NCBI GenBank assembly: GCA_947084935.1
Contig: CAMTUH010000014.1
Coordinates: 1 to 10,875, forward strand
From: CAMTUH01 sp947084935
GTDB taxonomy: Bacteria; Pseudomonadota; Gammaproteobacteria; Coxiellales; Coxiellaceae
Direction of reading: 5' to 3'
DNA length: 10,875 bases
The notes beneath the pieces were generated by a model. That model saw only the letters and a program-made list of their open reading frames with translations. It was not told where the DNA came from and searched no databases. Below, piece by piece: positions 4,898 through 10,875 of the stretch. Numbering within the stretch: position 1 is the stretch's first letter; every line of letters starts with the position of its first letter. The translations under genes and the position numbers were made by a program.

Positions 4898-7624
4898 TTA
4901 AAATCTTGGGATTGATGAGTAGTTTTGGGATGTCGCTGGATTCGCCAACTCCTCAAGCAATTCCATTGCTGTTGGCGGGTAATGTTGACTAACAAGTGGT
5001 TGTCCATTCAGCATCTTGGGATGAATTCTAGTGACATTGCCGGAATAATCATAACTTTCTATTTTAGAGGTAACTTCTCCAGTTTTTGGATTATATTCTG
5101 TAACATATGAAGCTCCTCGCGTAGACCCTGTAGTATGAGCAGGTTCCTCGGCAGTATAATATTTCACTGTACCATTAGAAGTATCCTCAATTCTAACTGC
5201 TGTTCTCTGCGCTTTTTGCAACGCCCTATATTTTCTGGATAACGCTTCTGCTGCATTAGGACTTTGAGCAGAATAGCTTTCTTGACTGATTCTAGATTTA
5301 TTTAATGCGTTTTCCGCTAAGGTTTCAGGACCTAATCCCTCTGCCCCCGCCAGCCGAAAGAATCCCGCTTCTCGTGCTACTTGAATTCCCTTTACAACAC
5401 CCGCTTCTACTCCGGGAATAAAAGACATTCCCACATCGAGCCCGGCTTGAAGATGACTTGTCGGTACTCCAGTAATTGGATTCACGCCCATGCGCCATTC
5501 GATTTCACCTTTTATCGCCAATGCAAAAGGATCAAAAGCACTCACCAGATCTGCTCCTGCACGAATGGAATGATCGAGCGATACCGCCGCGGAACTTTGC
5601 ATGACCCGATCAAATCCATGCATCCCGGCCAAAATAGCTTTATCCCACCACGAGTCTTGATGTGCCCATAAGATATGAGAGATTTTATCCTCGAAACTGC
5701 TGTCGTGTGATGAACTCGTCATCACTTGACTTGCATGAGCATCCTGCGAGCTTTGGAGTTCGGTGTTAGCCCAATCAATGCGACAGATGTTGCCGTTCAG
5801 CCTTTGTTTTTCTGCTTGTGGGGCAGGGAGTTGGGCGGCTGGTTCGCCTTCGAGGGCGCTTCGACCGAAGAGGGCCGGGCCTTTGGGGCGTTGACTCGAT
5901 GGGTGCGAAGAGGCGCCCATCGGGCCCTCACCCCTAACCCCTCTCCCGGAGGGAGAGGGGAAGTGTGATGAAGAAGAACTCGAGCGGGGGCCCATCGGAT
6001 TGGGATTGCCGCCCTCGGGGCCCGTCCCGGAAAAGAACGCCGCTCGGGCGTCGTCTTCAGAGTTAAAACCGGAGTAACCGTACCGTTCCTCCACGCGCTC
6101 GTTCCATCCTTCGTTCAGCTTCTTTTCAAAGGCTTTCGTCGCTGAGTGTTTCTCTTGTATCTTCTCCGCCGCTGCATTCCCCAGATACACTCCAAACGCT
6201 TGCGCCGCGGCCGTTCCCGCATTGAATTTATCTTGGGTGACAACCGCTTCCAAAAATCCACTCGCTTCGCTGTTCACGACCGTCTTCAAAAAGGAAGACC
6301 GTGCTTCTCCGCCCGGCAATTCATTTAATCCCGCATTCACCGCCACACTCAACGCACCGTTCACCAAGTCTTTCCAAATCATATCCCCTTTCTTCTGGCC
6401 CGTCGCGACTAAAATAGCATCCCCTCCTAACGCCATCACTTCGTTTGCCAGCAGTAAATGGGGGAAATCCAACGTCGTCCCACTCGTCGTCGTCACTCCA
6501 CTCGTCGCAACGGCGCTACCCCGACTCGTCATCCCCGATAACAGATCCAACCGCGTGGTGTGCAAGGAGCCCGCCAGCGCTCCCGTAATAAATCCTAATT
6601 CCGCTTGTTTTCCTACTTCTCCAAACGAAAACTTATCCTGCATCCCAAACGCCAAGCCCACGATCTGCTCCGCTACGTCCGCTGCCGCGTCCGCAACCCC
6701 AAAGGCAAGACCTCCACCCAACACCGCACCCGCAAATCCCGCATTGATCATCGGGGCCAAAACCCCCAACAACTCCGGCGCTAAAAAGGCTACAATCAAA
6801 GCACCCACAAACGCTTCCACCAAAATCCCAAAAACATTCCGGTGCGGGTGTTGGGGCGGCAGCGGCATATACGGATACAACACCCCAAGAATCTGCCCCG
6901 GGTTGTAGACCGCCAATTGGCCCGACTGATTGTGTTCATCGACGACGGTGGGCGACGGAATCGTCAACACCATCTCCGCCGGTGGGGCATCGCTCTCCGA
7001 ATACCCATTCGCAGTCGCAATCACATACGCACAGCTCGCATCCCCGTACATCTGAAGGGCAATCGAGGCAAACGTGTCTCCTTCCCGTACCGTGTACTGC
7101 GACGGACACGACGGCGGCCAGTTCGCACTCACCGCGTGGTACCACGGATCAAAATTGACCTCCGTCGGGAGATCCGCACTCGTCGGATCCGAAGGCAAAT
7201 CCCCCACCCACGCCAACACGCCGCCATCCGGCCCATAAATAAAATATTCCCACCGCTTATCCGACTGCTTGAAGATAATCCGATTCTCCGGATTCACCCG
7301 AAACCACCGGAAATCACCCGCGTGCACTAAATCCCCCGTGACACTTTGGAAATTTCCGTTCGAGTCGTACGTCACGTACGTCGTCCCGTGTTTCTCCGCT
7401 TTTCCTCCGTCTTGCGTCCGCGTGCCTTCATTCACGGTGATTTGCATCGAATCAAATCCCACGTAATCTGAATTCAGTTCGTCCGTGGTTTGATGCTCGC
7501 CCGGCGAATAAATCGTCTCTTGATGGTGCGGGTGGCCTTCGGAATCAAACTGACTGAACCGCGTCGTCGAATCCGTTACCCAGTCTTTTCCCGTCCCACG
7601 GCTGTTATGGGCTTGATGCAACAA
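4898..7624 (-). CDS. Rhs-family polymorphic toxin, C-terminal part with LysM and toxin domain; 5' end missing
   Basis: The 908-codon frame is listed from a TTG. Upstream in-frame codons encode Y-D-K-N-G-R (7642-7625), a YD-repeat scrap, and run to a stop near 7698, so the long N-terminal Rhs shell is lost. Visible regions: tail of the Rhs core (1-140, e.g. 'YFIYGPDGGVLAWVGDL'); LysM-like domain (about 177-223, 'YTVREGDTFASIALQMYGD'); Gly/Ala-rich hydrophobic segments (263-330), possibly membrane-inserting; a conserved Rhs segment (395-510); a low-complexity Ser/Pro/Gly linker (531-605) with a translated palindromic repeat; a pre-toxin-like 'DVGMSFIPGVEAG' stretch (730-742); and a C-terminal domain (about 795-890) with 'RGASYVTEYNPKTGEV', 'SYDYSGNVTRIHPK' and 'SQHYPPT'. 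That last domain resembles recurring toxin tips of unknown chemistry. Such proteins are exported by type VI or related systems and kill neighbours. Without the shell it may be silent or a donor for recombination. Confidence 0.75.
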   Translation of the reverse strand: MLHQAHNSRGTGKDWVTDSTTRFSQFDSEGHPHHQETIYSPGEHQTTDELNSDYVGFDSMQITVNEGTRTQDGGKAEKHGTTYVTYDSNGNFQSVTGDLVHAGDFRWFRVNPENRIIFKQSDKRWEYFIYGPDGGVLAWVGDLPSDPTSADLPTEVNFDPWYHAVSANWPPSCPSQYTVREGDTFASIALQMYGDASCAYVIATANGYSESDAPPAEMVLTIPSPTVVDEHNQSGQLAVYNPGQILGVLYPYMPLPPQHPHRNVFGILVEAFVGALIVAFLAPELLGVLAPMINAGFAGAVLGGGLAFGVADAAADVAEQIVGLAFGMQDKFSFGEVGKQAELGFITGALAGSLHTTRLDLLSGMTSRGSAVATSGVTTTSGTTLDFPHLLLANEVMALGGDAILVATGQKKGDMIWKDLVNGALSVAVNAGLNELPGGEARSSFLKTVVNSEASGFLEAVVTQDKFNAGTAAAQAFGVYLGNAAAEKIQEKHSATKAFEKKLNEGWNERVEERYGYSGFNSEDDARAAFFSGTGPEGGNPNPMGPRSSSSSSHFPSPSGRGVRGEGPMGASSHPSSQRPKGPALFGRSALEGEPAAQLPAPQAEKQRLNGNICRIDWANTELQSSQDAHASQVMTSSSHDSSFEDKISHILWAHQDSWWDKAILAGMHGFDRVMQSSAAVSLDHSIRAGADLVSAFDPFALAIKGEIEWRMGVNPITGVPTSHLQAGLDVGMSFIPGVEAGVVKGIQVAREAGFFRLAGAEGLGPETLAENALNKSRISQESYSAQSPNAAEALSRKYRALQKAQRTAVRIEDTSNGTVKYYTAEEPAHTTGSTRGASYVTEYNPKTGEVTSKIESYDYSGNVTRIHPKMLNGQPLVSQHYPPTAMELLEELANPATSQNYSSIPRF
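5926..5966. repeat. Interspersed palindromic repeat inside the Rhs linker coding region
   Basis: CCCCTCTCCC (5938-5947) and GGGAGAGGGG (5951-5960) form a perfect 10-bp stem with a 3-base loop, preceded by CCCTCACCCCTAA. This matches the very common dispersed bacterial repeat whose translations read 'PSPSGRGVRGEG'. Here it is translated in frame as residues 557-567 of the Rhs protein and adds no stop. Confidence 0.75.
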
Positions 7625-7664
7625 TCGTCCGTTTTTGTCGTACGGAGAGGTCTCATCTTGCTCC

Positions 7665-7931
7665 TTATTTAATTCTACTTTTCTCCAAATAATCTAATAA
7701 TTTCCAAAAGGGGAGCCCAATAAATTTCTTATCAATTGTAATGCCATAATAATCAGAAATTCTTTTTATTAAATCTTCTTCATCATCCAGCGTAATATCA
7801 TATAAGCTAGCCTCATCTGTCACGAGCCATGGATGTTCATAAGGATCTAAAATTGCATTGTAAAATTCCTTGGATTCTCTCCGTCTCTTTTCCATTTCAG
7901 CGGTATCAGCAATATTTTTTTTTGTATTCAT
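7665..7931 (-). CDS. Immunity-like protein of an interrupted Rhs toxin
   Basis: The 88-residue protein has a charged N-terminal helix ('EMEKRRRESKEFYNAI') and an acidic middle ('DEASLYDITLDDEEDLIKRI'), then 'YYGITIDKKF' and 'LPFWKLLDYLE'. The acidic helical pattern faintly recalls ACP-like DUF1493 proteins, but I do not assign the family. Its ATG overlaps the TGA of the truncated toxin frame upstream (ATGA), the classic coupling of a toxin and its immunity gene. It has no signal peptide and is expected to neutralise that toxin in the cytoplasm. The toxin is now cut by IS66, so this gene is probably an orphan. Its stop is immediately followed by the next Rhs fragment. Confidence 0.65.
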   Translation of the reverse strand: MNTKKNIADTAEMEKRRRESKEFYNAILDPYEHPWLVTDEASLYDITLDDEEDLIKRISDYYGITIDKKFIGLPFWKLLDYLEKSRIK

Positions 7932-8044
7932 GGTGTCACACCCTCTAAATCAACTTCTTTAGGCAAGTACTCAATACGAGAGCTATTACCTACAGGTATG
8001 AACCGACCATTTTCTACAGAATTAACGATATTCCTTAAACGAAT
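7928..8044 (-). pseudogene. C-terminal remnant of an Rhs toxin cut by IS66
   Basis: From the IS66 boundary (8044) the minus strand is open for 38 codons and ends with a TGA overlapping the next ATG. It reads 'IRLRNIVNSVENGRFIPVG', then 'SSRIEYLPKEVDLEGVTP'. The overlap with an immunity-like gene and the position in an Rhs island identify it as the end of a C-terminal toxin domain. The catalytic part is missing, and the activity cannot be inferred. Confidence 0.6.
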
Positions 8045-8071
8045 GTAAGCACCCAACCAACCCCACCTTGT
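8045..8071. repeat. IS66 terminal inverted repeat, tnpC-side end
   Basis: Starts GTAAGCACCCAACC and is the exact reverse complement of 10502-10528. The two ends diverge immediately inside the repeat. Confidence 0.9.
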
Positions 8072-8089
8072 CCGAGACCTGATTCGGAT

Positions 8090-9727
8090 TTACGATCGAT
8101 CGTTCTTTAAAAATGAGGAATGCCAGGAGTGCTGACGATAGGCTTTGTTCAGTTCGTCGCGATCGACGTATTGAGGAAGGAATTTTTTTAGGCCTTGATC
8201 GGATCGGTAGGACGGCAATCGATCCAGCACGTATTTCAAATACGCATAGGGTTCAATGCGGTTGGCTTTGCAGGTCATCACCAAGCTGTAAATAATGGCG
8301 GCGGCTTCAGCACCTCGGTGATTGCCGCAAAACAGCCAATTTCGCCTCCCGATCGCAAACGGCCGGATGGCATTTTCAACAAAATTGGTATCGATTTCGA
8401 GGTCGCCGTAATCCACATACCTCATCAATTTAGGCCAGAGCTTGTGGTTATAAGCGATCGCACTACCGATCGGCGATTTCGGTGGAACTTGTTCGATACT
8501 TCGATCCAACCATTCCTTGAAGGCGTCCAGAATCGGCTTCGCTTGTGTTTGCCGTAACCGTTGTCGTTGATCAAAGGGATAATTCAATTCACGGGCTTCT
8601 TTTTCAATCGCATACAGTTTTTGTATCTGACTCACGGCATAATGGGCTCGGCCTTTGGTTTTCGTTGTCTTGACGATCTCCATATATTTGCGGCGTACGT
8701 GCGCCCAGCAGGCCGCCGTTACTATGCCGGGAGTCGTGTCAAAACCGTGGTAACCGGAAAAAGCATCCGTTTGTAACTTCCCGTGGAATCCCTGTAAAAA
8801 TTGCTCCGCATTTTCACCGCAACGATTATCGTGATAGTCATAAACCAGCGCCACCCGACCGTCGGGTGCGGCGCGGTACACCCACATGTAGCCCCGCGAG
8901 GCGTTTTCTTTATTCGGGTGCTTCAATACTTGCACCGGCGATTCATCGGCTTGGACATAATCACTGGTTCGAATCGCGGCTCGGAGCGCTTCGACTAAGG
9001 GCTTTAATACCGCGGCCGATCGGATCACCCATGAGGATAAGGTTTGATCCGGCAAATCAATGCCCATCCGTTGGAAGATTTTCTCTTGTCGGTATAAGGG
9101 TAAATGATCGCAGAACTTCGATACCAACACGTACGCCAATAAACCCGCTGTGGCGATGCTTTTGGGGATCGCTTGGGCCGGCAAGGCCGCCGTTTTTACT
9201 CCCCCTTCACAACGACGGCACGCGTATTTATACCGAATATGTTCAATCACTTTAAGCTGAGCAGGAATAATATCAAATTTTTCCGTACGCTCTTCGCCCA
9301 TTTTATGTAACGCTTGTCCGCAGGCACACCGTTTTTCGGTTTCCGGTACATCATGGATGATTTGTTCGCGGGGTAACTCTTTCGGTAACGCACGAGGGTG
9401 GCGCTTCCTACGCGAATGTTCGGGAATCGTAATCCTTTCTTCCACCGATTCAATTGCTCCGTATTCTTCTGAGGAAATTGCTTGCGCCTCATCAAATAAA
9501 CGCATTTGATTCGGGGATAGCTTTTCCGAAGAGGAGCCAAACCGTTTGAGCATCGCTAATTGCCATTGGTGTCGGAGCTTTTCAATTTCACGGTCTTTGG
9601 ACTGTTGCACTTGCTCCAATTCACGATCCTTTTCCTGAATGACTTTTTGCAACGAATCGTGAAGATCAACGATTATTTTTTGTAAGGAGTGAATGTCGGA
9701 AGGAAGATTTTCAACATCAACGTGCAT
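8090..9727 (-). CDS. tnpC: IS66-family transposase TnpC (DDE recombinase)
   Basis: The 545-residue protein catalyses transposition of the element. Its domains in order are: N-terminal leucine/Glu-rich coiled coil (about 14-60); the IS66 motif 'LKRFGSSSEKLSPNQMRLFD' (60-79); a four-Cys zinc finger (Cys134, Cys136, Cys170, Cys173); and the DDE core with Asp261 in 'QADESPV', Asp321 in 'LQTDAFSGY' and Glu451 in 'DTNFVENAIRP'. 'RRNWLFCGNHRGAEAAAII' follows, and the C-terminal 'CKANRIEPYAYL' segment is present. Length and motifs are full-size for the family, so it is likely active. The start at 9727 has no clear Shine-Dalgarno. A TATAAT-like sequence lies just upstream at 9735-9740, but it has no good -35. 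It follows tnpB by 39 bases. Confidence 0.95.
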   Translation of the reverse strand: MHVDVENLPSDIHSLQKIIVDLHDSLQKVIQEKDRELEQVQQSKDREIEKLRHQWQLAMLKRFGSSSEKLSPNQMRLFDEAQAISSEEYGAIESVEERITIPEHSRRKRHPRALPKELPREQIIHDVPETEKRCACGQALHKMGEERTEKFDIIPAQLKVIEHIRYKYACRRCEGGVKTAALPAQAIPKSIATAGLLAYVLVSKFCDHLPLYRQEKIFQRMGIDLPDQTLSSWVIRSAAVLKPLVEALRAAIRTSDYVQADESPVQVLKHPNKENASRGYMWVYRAAPDGRVALVYDYHDNRCGENAEQFLQGFHGKLQTDAFSGYHGFDTTPGIVTAACWAHVRRKYMEIVKTTKTKGRAHYAVSQIQKLYAIEKEARELNYPFDQRQRLRQTQAKPILDAFKEWLDRSIEQVPPKSPIGSAIAYNHKLWPKLMRYVDYGDLEIDTNFVENAIRPFAIGRRNWLFCGNHRGAEAAAIIYSLVMTCKANRIEPYAYLKYVLDRLPSYRSDQGLKKFLPQYVDRDELNKAYRQHSWHSSFLKNDRS

Positions 9728-9766
9728 GCACGAATTATAACAAATTCATCGAAAAATAATACGATT

Positions 9767-10123
9767 TTACGCATAATTTTTAAAATGAAAGTGAGGAAAT
9801 CGATTCAGTTGCGAGAAATCCAATCCACACAGAAGCCATTCCAATTGTCGATCGTCCAGAATCATTTGCTTTGTCGAAGAATAAGTCGGAAATTTAAAGC
9901 GGCCTTTTTCTAATTGTTTATAAACCAAAATAAAACCATTTTTATCCCACACCAAAATCTTTACCTTATCTCTCGACCGATTATGAAATAAAAAAAGATG
10001 TCCACATTGCGGATTTTGATCCAGCAGCTCAACCACTTGAACCGATAGACCGTTGATCGATTTACGCATATCTACCGGCGTAAGCGATAAATAAATTTTC
10101 ATCCCCTCCGGAATAGTTAGCAC
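9767..10123 (-). CDS. tnpB: IS66 accessory protein TnpB
   Basis: The 118-residue product has the IS66 Orf2/TnpB signature 'LSLTPVDMRKSINGLSVQV', followed by 'LFLFHNRSRDKVKILVWDKN' and 'KQLEKGRFKFP'. TnpB is required for IS66 transposition, but its biochemical role is unclear. I place the start at the GTG at 10123 because family members begin with the 'VLTIPEGMKIYL' segment and AGGG lies eight bases upstream. This makes the gene overlap the tnpA stop by seven bases, as expected for coupled IS66 genes. The alternative ATG at 10102 is only two bases from a GGAGG. A much longer frame upstream is antisense-style read-through over tnpA and is not used. Confidence 0.9.
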   Translation of the reverse strand: MLTIPEGMKIYLSLTPVDMRKSINGLSVQVVELLDQNPQCGHLFLFHNRSRDKVKILVWDKNGFILVYKQLEKGRFKFPTYSSTKQMILDDRQLEWLLCGLDFSQLNRFPHFHFKNYA

Positions 10124-10446
10124 GGCAGAATCCCTAATACCGAAAAAAGATTTTTTAATGCTTCCGAGGGCATTCCCGGTGGAATCTCTAGTGTCGAGCC
10201 ACCGTTCACATGCAGGATGAAACACCTCTCGCCGTATGGTGCCGAGGCTTTCGGTGTCACAATCACCGAAGCAAAATTTTGGGGCGAATCGTTCGTTTCG
10301 CGCTTGATCCAATCGGCCAAAGTCGATTGCGCAATCTTGCTTTCTCGTGAAAATTGCTTCTGGCTTAATCCGCTTTCGCGCCATTGTGCGACCACCGATT
10401 TCCGGTAGGCCGTTCGTTCATCCGGTTTCATCGAGACAGTAACCAT
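10117..10446 (-). CDS. tnpA: IS66 accessory protein TnpA (helix-turn-helix)
   Basis: The 109-residue protein has an N-terminal helix-turn-helix of the kind seen in IS66 TnpA ('VVAQWRESGLSQKQFSRES', 'IAQSTLADWIKR', about residues 18-49), followed by a strand-rich region ('FILHVNGGSTLEIPPGMP'). It helps transposition, probably by binding DNA, and is not the catalytic subunit. AGAGGA lies eight bases before the ATG at 10446. The gene is 82 bases from the element end, and its stop overlaps the tnpB start. Confidence 0.9.
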   Translation of the reverse strand: MVTVSMKPDERTAYRKSVVAQWRESGLSQKQFSRESKIAQSTLADWIKRETNDSPQNFASVIVTPKASAPYGERCFILHVNGGSTLEIPPGMPSEALKNLFSVLGILPC

Positions 10447-10501
10447 CGTTGTTTTCCTCTTGCTGGGTAAAACACGACAATAGTTTTATCCGTTCGGATT
10501 T

Positions 10502-10528
10502 ACAAGGTGGGGTTGGTTGGGTGCTTAC
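10502..10528. repeat. IS66 terminal inverted repeat, tnpA-side end
   Basis: Exact reverse complement of 8045-8071. It is followed at 10529 by Rhs fragment sequence. Confidence 0.9.
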
Positions 10529-10805
10529 AAGGGAATTGTCTTGAGCGCCAGAAGTCCCTCGGTTCGCAGGGCTCACCGAGGCTACGGTTTTCTTCTCCAC
10601 CGCACAATTCCCCAAATAAACCCCAAACGCTTGCGCCGCTGCTGTCCCGGCATTGAATTTATCGTGAGAAACCACTGCCTCTAAAAATCCACTCGCTTCG
10701 CTGTTCACGACCGTCTTCAAAAAGGAAGACCGTGCTTCTCCGCCCGGCAATTCATTTAATCCCGCATTCACCGCCACACTCAACGCACCGTTCACCAAGT
10801 CTTTC
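10529..10805 (-). pseudogene. Rhs core fragment trapped between two IS66 copies
   Basis: The minus strand encodes 'DLVNGALSVAVNAGLNELPG' through 'AAAQAFGVYLGN', the same segment as residues 419-483 of the long Rhs protein. A different continuation follows ('SVSPANRGTSGAQDN'). Both ends are cut by IS66 sequence, so it has neither start nor stop of its own. Positions 10683-10805 look identical to 6252-6374, while 10610-10682 differ at many bases. It may be the 5' side of the toxin gene whose end lies at 7928-8044, but the two parts are not in the same frame when one 8-bp flank is removed. Confidence 0.8.
10557..10581. repeat. Small REP-like palindrome in the Rhs fragment
   Basis: CCTCGGT (10557-10563) pairs with ACCGAGG (10575-10581) around an 11-base loop. 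The body 'TTCGCAGGGCTCACCG' is reminiscent of dispersed palindromes of the TTCG...GCTCACC type. It is translated within the trapped Rhs fragment. Confidence 0.4.
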
Positions 10806-10875
10806 GTAAGCACCCAACCAACCCCACCTTGTAAATCCGAACGGATAAAACTATTGTCGTGTTTTACCCAGCAAG
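10806..10875 (+). mobile_element. Second IS66 copy, left end only, opposite orientation
   Basis: The 70 bases from 10806 are the same as the tnpA-side end of the first copy, read on the opposite strand (10459-10528). The window ends about 12 bases before the expected tnpA ATG. The flank before it is agtctttc. This copy interrupts the Rhs fragment exactly after sequence corresponding to 6374 in the long Rhs gene. Confidence 0.85.

Larger units (their letters stand above)
8045..10528 (-). mobile_element. Complete IS66-family insertion sequence (2484 bp)
   Basis: The element carries tnpA, tnpB and tnpC in the standard order on the minus strand and is bounded by 27-bp perfect terminal inverted repeats (8045-8071 and 10502-10528) starting GTAAGCACCC, which fits the GTAA start usual for IS66. 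The 8-bp flanks are aaacgaat on the left and aagggaat on the right. They agree at six of eight positions, so they are not a clean target duplication. All three genes are intact. The element sits between a toxin C-terminal remnant and an Rhs core fragment. Confidence 0.92.

Noticed and set aside
6222..6908. Long plus-strand open frame (228 codons) opposite the Rhs gene
   Set aside because: It is rich in Pro, Ala, Asn and Thr with no domain signal and lies wholly antisense to the well-supported Rhs frame. Similar antisense frames at 6842-7330 and 5726-5968 are rejected for the same reason.
7579..7656. Minus-strand ATG at 7656 with a good AAGGAG, as start of the Rhs gene
   Set aside because: It is out of frame with the Rhs protein and opens only a short, meaningless peptide. 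The Rhs frame is simply missing its 5' part.
9247..9540. Second minus-strand frame inside tnpC
   Set aside because: It reads Arg/Lys-rich filler in another frame of a full-length transposase gene.
10124..10384. N-terminal extension of tnpB by 87 codons
   Set aside because: It overlaps tnpA in another frame and has no TnpB similarity. The family start fits the GTG at 10123.
1..10875. CRISPR array, tRNA or rRNA genes
   Set aside because: No regularly spaced direct repeats, cloverleaf-like sequence or rRNA-like conserved sequence was seen by eye.

Overview
The window looks like a chromosomal accessory region of a gammaproteobacterium. The evidence is an outer-membrane beta-barrel gene with a terminal Phe, lipoprotein genes, a BamE/SmpA-like domain, secreted pentapeptide-repeat proteins, an Rhs polymorphic-toxin locus and IS66 and IS3 family sequences. 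The style (several small exported proteins, GC near the middle of the range, many IS scars) recalls Legionellales/Coxiellaceae-like genomes. That placement is inference and cannot be fixed from this window.

Left part, 1-3829. A partial minus-strand gene at the left edge encodes an AbrB/SpoVT-like antitoxin candidate. Divergent from it is a plus-strand pair, an outer-membrane beta-barrel protein and a small lipoprotein, followed by a strong hairpin (1575-1607). Next comes the 3' tip of an IS3-family transposase on the minus strand, with its terminal end at 1708. It is fused to a BamE/SmpA-like lipoprotein gene that has lost its signal peptide. A promoter near 2316-2343 then drives three tightly packed paralogous genes (2375-3829). 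Each encodes a signal peptide, a CxxC-DLS motif, pentapeptide repeats and an xPDG tail.

Right part, 3946-8044 (minus strand, read right to left). This is a decayed Rhs toxin/immunity island. In transcription order it holds: the last 38 codons of a toxin cut off by IS66 and overlapping its immunity-like gene (7665-7931); a long 5'-truncated Rhs C-terminal protein with a YD-repeat scrap, LysM, a glycine-rich membrane region, a linker and a C-terminal toxin domain (4898-7624); its small acidic immunity candidate (4644-4883); an internally deleted scrap of Rhs core (4563-4643); an orphan EExxH metallopeptidase-like toxin tip (4169-4543); and a zinc-ribbon partner (3946-4167). The arrangement fits sequential displacement of Rhs tips with immunity genes retained.

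Right end, 8045-10875. A complete 2484-bp IS66-family element (tnpA, tnpB, tnpC on the minus strand; 27-bp perfect terminal inverted repeats) separates the toxin remnant from another Rhs core fragment (10529-10805). A second IS66 copy in opposite orientation interrupts that fragment at 10806 and runs off the window. A 123-bp stretch of this fragment appears identical to part of the long Rhs gene and changes abruptly to diverged sequence, suggesting recent recombination or duplication within the Rhs family.

No rRNA, tRNA or CRISPR array was seen. The most notable content is the stacked toxin/immunity island and the three-gene secreted CxxC pentapeptide operon.
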